Program-made: the position numbers and the translations under genes
Part shown: piece by piece, positions 34,378 through 46,200 of the stretch
How the letters are laid out: every line of letters begins with the position of its first letter
Position numbering within the stretch: position 1 is the stretch's first letter
Notes under the pieces: model-generated
What the model was told of the DNA's origin: nothing
Seen by the model: the letters and a program-made list of their open reading frames with translations, nothing else
The model's database searches: none
Source of the DNA: Laburnicola sp. R22_1
Lineage: Eukaryota; Ascomycota; Dothideomycetes; Pleosporales; Didymosphaeriaceae
Reading direction: 5' to 3'
Assembly (NCBI GenBank): GCA_014281115.1
Contig: JACONQ010000003.1
Coordinates: forward strand, 3,100,001 to 3,164,000
Length of the DNA: 64,000 bases

Positions 34378-36488
34378 ATCACTCAACGCCCGGGCCCACT
34401 CAACGCCCGTTTTTGCCGACAGAACTATCAACGCTCTACAACCTGTAGAGCGTCAAATATATAGTAAAATCACTAGATTTTTTGCAGGCGCACTCCTAGG
34501 AGCATGTAAAACCAATGCGCAACGATAAATTACTTGCGATAACGCTGTGGGAGCTGTACTGTACGGGTGCGCGTAGCTCTAGGGGGTGAGGACACCCTCT
34601 CTTCAGTAGACTCCTGATCAACAACAATAGTCTCAGATCTCTTAGGAGCTCGTTTTTTTTGGTGTACGAGGTTTGACGCCCCGTTAGTTACCCCCCTCAG
34701 ATAATTGTATATCACCTTTGAGTTGCTTTTCAAGCTGCTTTTAGAGCTGCTTTTCAGCTCGCTCAAGAGCCTTAGCCTCCTTTGCTTGCGCCCTCAGTTC
34801 TCGCGTCGCTAACCTCTTGCGCGCTCTCTCCTCTTTAAGAGCTTGTTTCTCCTGCTTTTTAACAAGCTTCTGATGTTATGACTCTAAGAGTTGTTGTTGT
34901 TAAAGCTTTTTATTAGCCTCTATTTCCTCCTGCCTCTTGCGGGCCCTCTGAACTTTGGCAGGTGAGTAAAAGACAGCACTACCATACCAACCCTCAGGTT
35001 TATTAAGTAGGAGAGGCTTGCCACGTTGGCGGCGCCTCTTCTTATTGAAAAAAGCTTCCTTAAGCTTGTTGTATTGGTGTTGAAGGATCTGGTATTTGAC
35101 CTTAAGCTGGTGATAACTTTGCGATAGCTGTTTGCGCTCTTTGGCGTGGTCCTCCGCAACAACCTCCTTTAGTATTTGCCGTACTTTACGCCAATCAGAA
35201 TTAGAGAGGTTTGACAAGCTACTACAACTTAATCCAGGGCTCTCTTGCTCTGCGACGAACTTTTTGAGTATAGCGTCTAGGTTATAAGGCGACAACCTAG
35301 TACACTTAAAAGCTTTGAGTATTGTTAATTCTTAAAAGGCTTTTTGCCAGGAGGCGTTAAAAAGTCGATAAAAGTCGCGTTTAGTGATTGCTGAGAGGCC
35401 CTGGCAATTGTACATAAACTCGGAGAGCTCTGTACTATACGCAGTGCTTAGAGGCTTGAACATCGCCACATCAAGTGGTTGTAGAATGTGGGTAGCGTGT
35501 GGCGGAAAGGTTGTAAGGAGTATTTTGTTGTTATCACAATACGTGATAAATTGCATGCTGACGTAAGAGTTGTGGCCATCCAGGATAAGTAGTTGGTAGG
35601 CTGTACGAGCTTTCTCCTTAGTCTCGCGATCAAATACTTGTTTAAGCCACGCCAAACCAACCTCATTGTTGGTCCACCCACTTAGTGAGCTCGTAAAAAA
35701 GGCCTTGTGGAGTTTTGGATCAAAATCTTGAAGCCATAAGTCTTGATTGCCTGTAGTAGCCTGATAAATCAAGGCTGGCGTCAACAAGGTGCCGTCGGCG
35801 CAAATACAGGCAATTGTTGTTATCCACTCTCTATTGCCGTCCTGGAGCATTTGCTTATAAGGGCCCTCCTCATACATTTGCCGTGAGAACACTCTTTTCA
35901 TCTTGCTGAGGATTCCAATCAAGAACCCCTTTTCATCCATATTGTATATATGGCGACTGTCGATACCGTACTAGGTCATTTTCTCGCCTAAAAGCTTGAA
36001 GTATAAGGCGTATTTGGTAGCAGAATCGGCGCGGTGGCGACAGGCGTCGATACCAGTAGTCCATCGCGATATAAGCTCAATATCATGCCGGGCAATATAG
36101 CGAGAAACCCAGTTTCTTCCTGGCTCTTTTCCAGCGATCTCTGTCGCGAAATTTCGAATCATTTGCCTTGTAGGTGGCAACCCTCTCTTACAGAGCTTAT
36201 ATATGTAGTTTGTAAGCTCTTTTTCTTGTGTAGTGTTGAGAAGTTTCTTCTCCTCCGTATTCTCTAGGCGCGAGCGCTGGCGACCCTGCGCGCGCCTTAA
36301 TAAAGTTGACCAATTAACACCGTACAATTCGGCAATTCTGGTGTAATTACGCTTCTCGCCTGATGGTAAGCTTTCGATTGCAGCAAGCGCAGCCTCCATA
36401 TTGTTAAAATTGGCTGAGATATGAATTTTGGCAATTGTGGTGGCTTTTCGGATTTTCGGGCGTTGAGTGGGCCTGGGCGTTGAGTGAT
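34378..36488 (-). mobile_element. Element C: pogo-type transposon inserted in H next to F
   Basis: The ends start ATCACTCAACGCCC, with the motif CACTCAACGCCC twice in each end (34380-34410 and 36447-36487). TA duplications are at 34376-34377 and 36489-36490. The length is 2111 bp. Only CCGG separates its right TSD from the left TSD of element F (36495-36496). Confidence 0.92.
34530..36399 (-). pseudogene. Element C transposase with several nonsense codons
   Basis: It starts MEAALAAIESLPSGEKRNYT (HTH). The CENP-B-like domain (KRGLPPTRQMIRNFATEIAG) follows, then one stop before YNMDEKGFLIGILSKMKRVF. The core contains LLILDGHNSYVSMQF and HILQPLDVAMFKPL (D-D-D triad). A stop after SWQKAF and more in the lysine-rich tail end the reading. 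The last residues, TVQLPQRYRK, match the (K/R)LPxRYR ending shared with D, E and L. Closest in sequence to elements D and L. Confidence 0.87.
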
Positions 36489-37319
36489 TACCGGTACCGT
36501 GCCCGTGCGCGTAACGACCCACGTCGCGTAACGACCCAGGAACACCAAAACACCAGACAAGCTCCAAACTTCAACGCGTCATAACTCCACCACTATGGCA
36601 CCAATTGACGATACGCTCACAGCAATCGAATCGCTTAAACTAGGAGAACAACTTATATACCGGAAAATTGCTCGCTAGTTTGGTGTACCGCACAGTATGC
36701 TGCGCCAAAGACACCAAGACTGTCAGCGCCCACGGGAAGCTAAGCATCGCGATTAACAAGTACTTAGCCTACAACAAGAGTTAGGGCTTGTGAGCTATAT
36801 TAAAGACCTTACAAAGAGAGGGCTGCCTCCTATAAGAGAAATAATACAAAATTTCGCATCCTTAATAGCTACAGAGCCTATAAGCGACGCTTAGGTTACC
36901 TACTTTCTTAACTAACACAGCTACTACTGTGTCCGTGCACTCAACGCCCGGATTCAGTCAACGCCCCGCTGAACGCAAACCACCCCAAATTTCAACACGC
37001 CATAACGCCACCAATATGAGCTCAATTGAGGCTGCAATTAAAGAAATAGAATCGCTAAGGTCAGAAGAATCTTTCTCTTATACTAAGATCGCTAGCAAGC
37101 ATGGCGTTGATCGAAGTACGCTGTCGCGAAGGCACCAAGCGATTCAAACGACGCGTGCAACTGCGGGGTTTAACCGACGGAAACTCAGTCCCCAACAAGA
37201 GCAGGAGCTTGTACAATACATTGAAGGGCTTACAGCGCGTCACTTGCCACCCACAAGAGAGATGATACGAAATTTCGCGTCAACAATAGCCAAGGAGCTA
37301 GTGAGCGAGAGCTGGGTTA

Positions 37320-39435
37320 CCCGTTTTTCTCGCTTGACGCACGGGCTCACCTGACGCACACTTTTCCAAAAATCCCCACAATTGAAATAGATGTAGCTCC
37401 ACCAATATGGACCCGATTGAGCAGGCGCTGGCATCTTTGAAATCCTTGGAGCTTGGAGGAAAAGTTAATATCGCGCAGACAGCAAAAAAGTATGGTGTTG
37501 AACGATCTACGCTATCGCGAAGGTGGCGCGGTGTACAGGGCTCCCGTGCAGCCCAATATGAGAATCAACGACTTCTCAACGACCGTCAGGAGCTAGAGCT
37601 GGTACAATACGTTGACGAGCTCTGCCAGCGAGGGCTACCGCCTACGAGAAACATGCTACGCAACTTTGCTACTGAAATAAGCGGCAAACAAGTGGGAAGC
37701 TCTTGGCCGGATCGGTTTATTAAGCGTCACTATCTCGACCTAGTATCAAAATGGACGAATAGCATGGACAAGGATAGGAAGAGAGCTGATTCTGCCTTTA
37801 AGTACGCACTCTATTTCGAGCTCTTGAAGCGTAAGATCGAGCAGTACGAGATTGAGCCACAGCACACCTACAATATGGACGAGAAGGGCTTCCTCATCGG
37901 CGTACTATCAAAGATGAAGCGGGTGTTCTCTCGACGGAGGTATGAGGAGGGGGGAACTAGGCAAATGATTTAGGACGGCAATCGTGAATGGATTACGACA
38001 ATTGCTTGCATATGCGCTGATGGATCGTCTCTATCCCTAGGCCTTATCTACCAGGCTGTCTCGGGCAATATTTAAGACTTATGGCTGCAGGATTTTGATC
38101 CTACAATACACACGGCCTTCTTTGCTTCCTCTCCTAGCGGATGGACGAACGATAACCTTGGGCTTTAATGGTTAAAGACTATCTTTGATTGAGAGACTAA
38201 ATTAAAGGTTCGACCGCGACAGTATCGACTGCTTATCCTTGATGGCTATGGCTCCCACATCAATATGAAGTTTATTAAGTACTGCGACGACAACAAGATC
38301 CTCCTAGCAGTCTATCCTCCTCATAGTACTCATACGCTGCAGCCGCTTGACGTCACTCTGTTCAGGCCACTCTCACAAGCCTACTCGTACGAGGTAGCAC
38401 GATTTATGGAGGAATCTCAAGCCTTCTCTGCACTTACTAAGCGAGACTTCTTTCGCATGTTCTGGACTGCGTGGGAGAAAGCTTTTACTGCAAAGAATAT
38501 CCTCTCTGGCTTCAAATCGTGTGGCCTTCACCCCTTCAAGCTAGAGGTTATCTTGGAACGATTTAGCCACACTGAGGCTGAGAGACCATTATCCAGCGAG
38601 AGCTTGAGGTCTGTCCTTACGGCTGACGATTGGAGGAAGGTTACTAAGATTCTACGAGCAGTTGTTGACGACGTATACGACTCCAAGGCTAAGCTGCTCT
38701 CACAAATAATCCACTTGCTCTCTACTTAAAATATAATGTTGAAACTTGAGGTTTAAGGCCTTAAAAAAGCGCTAGTGAATGAGAAGAAGCGTTGGAAGAG
38801 AGGCAAAGCGCTCTAGCTTGAGCAGCCTCTAGTTTAGGATAGTGGTGCTATCTTTTGGAGCCCAAACAAGGTGCAGCTAGCGCGTGAGCGTGAAACTTAA
38901 AAGGCAGAGGTAGCAGAGGCAGAGAGGCTCTAAAAAGAGGAGGATAGTCAGCGCAAGGCAATTGAGAAAGCCGAGAAGCAACGAGCTTTAGAGGAGAGGC
39001 GTCGTATGAAGGCTACTGCAAAGGAGATCCGGCTTCAAGAGCAAGCGCAGAAGCAGCAGGAAAAGGAGGACAATAGACAGGCTCGGCTTGCTGCTGCGCA
39101 GCTTTAAAAGGACATCCAATTTGCTAAACAGGCTAGAAAAGCAAGGAAGCAGCAGTCTATTGTCCCTTAGGAGGTTCGTGGCAGCGAGCAATTGGTTGTT
39201 GAGGTCATTGAGGCCCCGCAGGCGACAAATCGTTGGGGGCGGCATATCAACCTCCCTACAAGATATCGTGATTAGATAATCAAGTAGACTTTTTCGCTAT
39301 ACTTGATTGCCTACTACTGTTCAAAATTAGACGATATAGAGATTTGTGTGAGGCTCAGTAGCTTCAAAAGCATTTGACGATGTTCGGCAAAAACCGTGCG
39401 CCAGGTGAGCCCGTGCGTCAGGCGAGAAAAACGGG
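37320..39435 (+). mobile_element. Element D: pogo-type transposon inserted in G
   Basis: The ends start CCCGTTTTTCTCGC, with TGACGCACGGGCTCACCTGACGCAC forming the double motif (the right copy has two transitions). TA duplications are at 37318-37319 and 39436-39437. The length is 2116 bp. The host reads GTT-ACT-CGC (VTR) across the repaired site, matching relatives. Confidence 0.93.
37407..39275 (+). pseudogene. Element D transposase, one frame with nonsense codons only
   Basis: The entire 623-codon reading from ATG 37407 to the final TAG (39273-39275) is in one frame with no indels. More than ten internal stops (first at 37971) occur where relatives have Gln or Trp. Domains: HTH (MDPIEQALASLKSLELGG), CENP-B-like (CQRGLPPTRNMLRNFATEIS) and catalytic core (YNMDEKGFLIGVLSKMKRVF, LLILDGYGSH, HTLQPLDVTLFRPL). 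A lysine-rich coiled tail ends INLPTRYRD. A clean example of decay by C-to-T changes rather than by indels. Confidence 0.9.
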
Positions 39436-41111
39436 TACTCGCTTCATCAACCGACACAACATCCATCTGATCTCTCGATGGGCAGCTGGTATGGACAGCA
39501 ATCGCCACCAAGCCGACTCAGGGGATAAATACAGCCTGTATTTTGATCTCCTGGGTGCTAAAATCAAGAAATATGACATCGAGCCTCGTCACACGTATAA
39601 TATGCACAATTGTCAACAATCAAATATACTTCCAAATCTCGAGCTTCGAACGGCCGAGTTGCCAAATCAAGTAAATCAAGTCTTTGCCGTATAAATTGAG
39701 GCGGAAATCAAGTCCAAAATAAAGATTTGACTTGGAGATTTGATAGATTTGATAGTGTTGTTTAGCTATAGAAGCGAGCGGGTGTTGCTGCAAAAGTTGG
39801 CTTATTTGGAGTTGTTGATTGGCCACAACTTACTGCCGGCATCACGCCCAGGGCCCCTAGCCATCTTATCGCGCACTTGACGCGCTGTTTTGTTACTATC
39901 GCCTATCCATCGGCGTACTTTTGTTAGTGTTTTAGCTATTGCAGTTAACTTATTGCGTGCTTTTCGCTGCCTTTGCTTACCTTGTGGGCTTGCTAATAGC
40001 CCGAGATGCCCCCCAAACGCGCCATCGATGGCAACGCACGCGCCGGAGTACGCGCCAACGGCGCCGTAGAGGTGACCGATGAAGGTGGAGGTCGCGGCAA
40101 GCGTCAGAAAGTACGCACCCAGCGGGCTATTGAAGGCGACTCGCTGCCAGCCGGCACTGCCAGTCAGCCTATAGAGCTGCCCGAAACGCAGCTAACTGCG
40201 CCGCCGTCGCCTTAATCGTCGCCATTACGGGGAGCCAGCCAGCCAGCCATGCCCGCCGAAGACCCGCTTGTCGGCCAGGTTATAGATGCCTCACAGCGGC
40301 TGTAGGAGCTGCAGTTGCTGGAGTCGCAGGCGTTGTTAACGCCATCGTCGGCGTTGAAGGCAGCCACAGAGGCTTCGACTGTAGAGGATGATAATGTCGT
40401 CGGCGGCGGCTTTGACGAGCGCTTTGCGGACAATTACAATAGCATTGATTGGGAGAAGCTGGCTCGGTACCAGGTGCCGCAGCGTACTCTTATTGGCAAG
40501 AAGAGCTGGGTCTTTCAGTACGGCTATCGCGTCGCGTTAAAGCAAAGTCCTGCACAAATTGCGGCTAATAAGCCTGAGCGTACCTTCTTTGTGTGCCGCT
40601 TCTGCCACCACAACGCGCCGACGAGCAGCATAATCGAGGTGACGGATGCCACAAGCTCCGTGGCGAAGCACCTGGGTCGTCAAAGGCGCGGCCATCGCCT
40701 AACTGCGCGCGGGAAGCAGCTGCCACAGCTGCTGGGTGGTCAGTTAACTATCTTTGACGCGATAAAGAAGGGCGTACCTGTTACGCAAGCTGTGGTTAAT
40801 GAGCTGAGTAACTTTGATGTTTAAGGCTTCCGGCTCGCCGCTGTGCAATAGCTTGTTGAGAATAACCATCCGCTGCGCGAATTCGAGACTGAGAGCTTCC
40901 GGCGCATGCTATAGTTCGCCAATCCTGCGGCAGTTTAAGCGCTGTGGACAAGCCACAATAGCGTGTCGAGGTTCGTACTGCGGCTCTACGACTACCTTGT
41001 TCCTATTGTTAAAGCAGAATTAGCGACTGCGAGCAGTAAGGTGCACGTTAGCTTTGACGGCTGGACTGCAAAAGGTGGCAAGCGCGGCTTCTTTGGTGTC
41101 GTTGCTCACTA

Positions 41112-43220
41112 ACGTGTCTGTGCGCGTGCCGAGCCACTTCGCGTGACGAGCCACCCAACACCATAACAGCTTATGCAAAAATGAAGCTATAGAGCCACCC
41201 ACAATTAATATTATTACAGGATTTTCTAGAGGGGCACTAAATAGATCCTTGCGATTAATTTGCACTATTTATATCTGTCTGGAAGCTTGACGTTGCGGCC
41301 GCGACGTGTAGAGACGGTTGGGGCAGCAGATGCGCCCTCTGAGGACTCCTCAACATCTGAAGCATCAACAACACGTTTCTGACGTTTTCTGCTCTGTAGA
41401 GATGGCTGAGAGGCCTTCCTCTTACCCTTTTTAGATGACTGTAGAGCTTTTTTGCGTCGCGGGCAGACTTCTGGGCAGCGCGCTGAGCTGCCTTTTAGCT
41501 CTCTCCTTCTCTCTTGCCTCCTTCGCTGCCTCTCGCGCAGCACGCTTTTCCTGCTGGATTTTCTCCTTGTATAGTCTAGCTGCCTTCTTTAGCTCTGCTG
41601 TCTCTGCTTTTTGAAGCTGCTGCTCCTTATCCTCCTGCTCCTTGATAGATTGACGGACACGTGCCTCTCTCACCTTCCTAGGTGACCAGAACACTGACCC
41701 ACTGTGATACTCCTTGCGCTGTTGGAGATCTAGAGCTTTGCCCTTCTTCTTACGCTTCTGCTTTGTAGACAGTGCCTCCCTAAGCCCATCAATATCGTGG
41801 TGGAGTAGCTCATTTTGAACAGATGGATGGTGGAGCGATTGACGAAGCTTCTGCGTATCCTTACTACTCTGATCCTTAACTGCAGAGCGTACGAGCCTAT
41901 CCACCTTTCTCCAATCATGATCGCTCAGTAGGGATGAGGAGCTTTCTCTTGATTCTTGAGATCTAGTGAATCTATCGAGGATTGGATCAGGATCAGGTGG
42001 TGATATGCCTGTTGCTCTAAAAGAGCTAAGGATTGTTGATTCCTTGAAGGAGGCCTGCCATGCCTTCCAGAATAGTGGGAAGAAATTGCCCTTCTTAATA
42101 GAAACTAGGCCTTGGCCTGCGTTGAGGTATTTCGAGAGCTCGGCTGAGTAGGCAGTTGATAGAGGCTTGAACATTGCAACGTCAAGTGGCTGAAGCGTAT
42201 GAGTTGAATGAGGAGGCAGGATAGCAAGCAGGATCCTATGCTTATCACAGTAGTCGATGAAATCCATTGTAATGTGGGATCCATGGCCGTCTAGGATTAG
42301 GAGCCGATATGCTCGTCGAGTCTTCTCTTTTGTACAGCGATCGAATACCTGTTCAAGCCAGGCAAGACCAATATCGTTGTTCGTCCAGCCAGAGGGTGAT
42401 GAGGTGATAAAGACTTCATGTTCTCCTGCCTTGATGTCTTCTACCCAGGCTGATTGGATGCCTTTGTTGGCAGCCTCATAGATCAGGCTAGGAGGCAGAG
42501 CAGATCCATCGGCGCATATACATGCTAGGAGCGTGATCCACGCGCGGTTTCCATCCTGGAGTGATGCCTAACCTCCTTCTTCTCCCACATTCGTCGGCTG
42601 AATATTCTCTTTGATCTGCCAACAACACCGATCATAAAGCCTTTCTCATCCATATTGTAGGTATGACGAGGATCTATTTGATATTGATTGATCTTGTCAT
42701 GTAGGAGCTGAAAGTAGAGGCGATATTTATCCCCTGAATCAGCTTTGTGGCGATTGCTGTCCATGCCAACTGTCCATTGCGAGATAAGATGAATGCTGTG
42801 TCGGTTGATAAAGCGGGTAACCCAGCTCTCGCTGACTGCCTCCTTGGCTACTGTAGAGGCGAAATTTCGTACCATCTCCCTAGTAGGTGGTATATGTCTC
42901 TCTGTGAGTCCTTTGATATATTTTACAAGCTCCTGCTCTTGCTGTGGGTTGAGTTTCTGCTGGTTGATGTTCTTGGCTTCATTTGGTGCCTGAACGCGCT
43001 TGTGTCTTCGGGATAACGTAGTTCGATCTACACCGTAGGTGGCAGCAATATTTCTGTACGAAAATGATTCCCCTGGATTTAAAGATTCAATAGCTGCAAT
43101 CGCATCCTCGATTGCCCCCATATTGGTGGAGTTATGACGCGTCAAATTCAGGCGATTATTTAGCGTTTTGGTGTTGGGTGGCTCGGCACGCGAAGTGGCT
43201 CGGCACGCGCACAGACACGT
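41112..43220 (-). mobile_element. Element E: pogo-type transposon, innermost layer of the nest
   Basis: The ends start ACGTGTCTGTGCGCGTGCCG and carry two copies of GTGGCTCGGCACGCG. The left inner copy has transitions at its CpG/CpA sites. TA duplications are at 41110-41111 and 43221-43222. The length is 2109 bp. It is the least mutated element of the nest and, by position (E in J in G in F in H), the youngest along that chain. Confidence 0.94.
41265..43121 (-). pseudogene. Element E transposase, near-intact with two frameshifts
   Basis: It starts MGAIEDAIAAIESLNPGESF (HTH), then PPTREMVRNFASTVAKE, YNMDEKGFMIGVVGRSKRIF, LLILDGHGSHITMDF and HTLQPLDVAMFKPL. The D-D-D triad is intact, and a coiled tail ends NVKLPDRYK. 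A 1-nt loss near 42,570 (in KKEVRASLQDGN) shifts the frame, and a second shift near 41,490 affects the lysine-rich tail. No nonsense codon was found in the correct frames. It is the best candidate here for a recently active family. Confidence 0.9.
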
Positions 43221-46200
43221 TACGTTGACACCGCGGGCAGGATTCGAGACTTACCTATCGCGCTGCCGCAGCTCGCTGGCGTCCACAGCGGCGAGAGGAT
43301 AGGCGAATGTGTCGACAAAGCGCTGCAGGCGTTTGATATAACGGCGGAGAAGCTAGGTTACTTTGTGTTAGATAACGCTGCAAGTAACAATGTGGTAGTG
43401 GAGTACTTGAGTAAACAGTATGGATTTACTGCCGCTCAACGCCGCCTTCGTTGCAGTTGCCACACTATCAACCTCGTCGGCCAAACTGTCATGTTTGGCA
43501 AGGATAAAGACGCCTACGATAATGACCCAAAGCACGAGAAGGATGAGGAGAAGTTTATGAATAAGTGGCGGCGGCTGGGGCCTTTGGGAGTGTTTCTAGA
43601 CATCATCAACTTTATCAGTACGCCAAAACAGTACTCTAGTTTCTCTACTTTCTAGCACCTCGCGTTAGCTGAAGACCCCACAAACAAGGCCTTATTATTA
43701 GCCGTCGTCAAGGCGTGCGTTACACGCTGGAACAGCTATTGTGCTGCCTTTGAGCGTGGGCTTATCCTCCAACGTCCCATCACCAACTACGCCAAACACC
43801 ACATCTCACGGATCGAAGCGCTTGATTAAAAAACTAACAAGCCGCCAGCTGCTCTGGCGTGGATGCGATTAACCGGTCTACAAGCAGCAGACTGGGCAGT
43901 TATCACTGAGTATGTGGATGTGTTGAAGCCGCTCAAAGCAGCCACAGAGCGGCTGGAAGGTCGCGGCAAGAGCAAGCAGCCAGGCGATCGCAAGCTTAAT
44001 GGGCGCTTTGGCGCCATTTATGAGGTTATACCTACCTTTGAGCAGCTTATAAGCGCTTATGAAGAGCGCTTAATTACCTATCGCGATGTTGACTTTGAGC
44101 AAGAAGACGCTCCGGAAGACCATTTGGCCATCAACCTGCGCGGCGCTGTCGCCAAACTAAAGCTCTATTACAGCAAACTGAGCGACAGTACTGCCTATTA
44201 CGCTGCAATTGTACTCCACCCGCGCTATCGTAACTACTGTAAAGTCGCTTGGGCGGGTGACCCAGCTCAATTAGCGGCTGCCAACGCTGCCTTTCAGCAA
44301 CTTTGGCGCCTCTATAGCGGTACTGTTGCTCCCTGGCCGCCTCCACGCCCGCTGGTTAAGCGGTCCAACACCATTAACAACGCCGTTAACGCGATTATCG
44401 AGGCGGAGAGCGACTCTGATGAAGAAACTGGCGATGAGTACGAGCGCTGGCGGGCTTGTGAGCCGCGTTGGAGCCGCGCCGACTTCAATCGAGAAGGTAA
44501 CCCAGTCCGCTATTGGCTTGGGTTACGCAACAAGTACCCAGCGTTGGCGCAGTTTGCGCTTAATATAATGAGTATTCTAGCCTCCAGCGCGGAGTATAAG
44601 CGCTTGTTCAGCGAACTTGACGACTTATTAGAGCCGAAGCGGCGCAAAATGAGCTCACAGTTACTAGCTGCTCTGCAGTGTGTGCGGAGCTGGCTAAAGG
44701 CTGGTTTTATGAGCAGCGACAATGAGGTTGATGAGAGCAATCTCACTGACGCAGCAATTGAGACTCTGTATAGTGTATCTAAATAGGACGATTAGCTGCC
44801 AAACTGCAGTACAACACTATAATTTTAGATTAATATTTGCAAATCCGACTTCCAAATCAAGTACAAACTGCTGCCAAGACCTCCCAATCAAGTCCTCTAG
44901 CGCTGTTGAGGCACATCAAATCAAGTCAACGGGTGGATTTGGACTGGATTTGTTTGTTGACAATTGTGATAATATGGATGAAAAAGGCTTCTTAATTAGT
45001 ATCACTAGCCGATCAAAACAAGTGTTCAGCAGACGAATGTGGGAGAATAAGAAGGTTATAGCATCTCTCCAAGATGGCTCTTGTGAATGGATTACCCTCC
45101 TAGCGTGTGTTTGTGCTAATGGATCAGCCTTGCCACCAAGCCTCATCTATTAGGCTACCAACAAGGCTATACAATCAAGCTAGGTAGAGGATATCAAGGC
45201 AGGAGAGCACTCAGTACACATTTCCTCGTCGCCTTTAGGCTAGACAAACAACAATATCGGCCTTGCCTGGCTTGAACAGGTGTTTAATCGCTACACCAAG
45301 GCAAAAGCTCAACAGTCTTACCAGTTACTCATCCTTAATGGCTATGGATCTCACGTTACTATGGATTTTATCGACTATTGCGACCGTAACAGGATACTCC
45401 TAGCCATCTTCCCCCCTCATTCAACCCACACGCTTCAGCCACTTAATATGGTTCTATTTAAGCCTCTATCAACTGCGTACTCAAAGGAGCTATCAGATCA
45501 CCTCCACTAGAGCCAGGGACTCCTCCCTATTAAGAAAGGGGACTTCTTCCCTCTATTCTGGGAGGCCTGGACGAGCTCTTTTAAGGAGGAGACGATACTT
45601 AAGTCTTTTGAAGCAACGGGCATATCACCATTTAACCCAGAGGTTATACTTAAAAGGTTCACTAACACTACCCTAGATGAGCAGGAATCGCGAGAGAGCT
45701 CTACGTTAGTACTCAGCGGATCTAACTGGCGTAAACTAGACCGCCTTGTACGATCCGCAGTAGAAGATCAGAGTAGTAAGGACGCGCAGAAGCTTAGCCG
45801 CTCACTCCACCACATCTCAGTTCAAAATAAGTTACTTTACTATAAGATTGCTAGGTTAAGAGAGGCTCTTACTACAAAAAAGAAGCACAAGAAGAAGGGA
45901 AAACCTCTAGATCTGCAACAACGTCAAGAGTACTATAGGGGGGCGGTTTTCTGGTCACTAAGGAAGGTTAGGGAGGCTCGCGTACGTCAGTCTGTAAAGG
46001 AACAAGAGGAGAAGGAGCAGAAGCTTTAAAAAGCTAAGAAGGCTGAGTTAAAGAAGGCAGCTAAGCTATGCAAGGAGAAAATTGCAGAGGAGAAGTGTGT
46101 GGCGAGGGAGGCAGCCAAGGTAGCTAAGGAGAAGAAGAAGGCTAAGAAGGTAGTAGAGCGTGCTTGCCAGAGAGAAGCTCGCGACGATGCAAAAGCTCTA

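Larger units (their letters stand above)
40006..44786 (+). pseudogene. Element J hAT transposase, nonsense-mutated and split by E
   Basis: It starts MPPKRAIDGNARAGVRANG. The BED-like finger is FFVCRFCHHNAPTSS with downstream histidines. The core reads HVSFDGWTAKGGKRGFFG and is interrupted by E inside the codons for A-H-Y. After 43223 it continues DLPIALPQLAGVHSG, YFVLDNAASNN, LRCSCHTINLVGQ and WAVITEYVDVLKPLKAA. The C-terminal dimerisation region is MSILASSAEYKRLFSELDD. About eight in-frame stops are visible (for example near 40213, 40822, 40936, 43650 and 43828), mostly TAG/TAA for CAG/CAA/TGG. Confidence 0.9.
39605..44968 (+). mobile_element. Element J: hAT transposon inserted in G, hosting E
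   Basis: The terminal inverted repeats CACAATTGTCAACAA(T/A)CAAAT are at both ends, with the 8-bp duplication ATAATATG at 39597-39604 and 44969-44976. Removing E with one TA leaves 3253 bp. It is related to element M in sequence but has different terminal bases and is clearly older. Confidence 0.94.
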
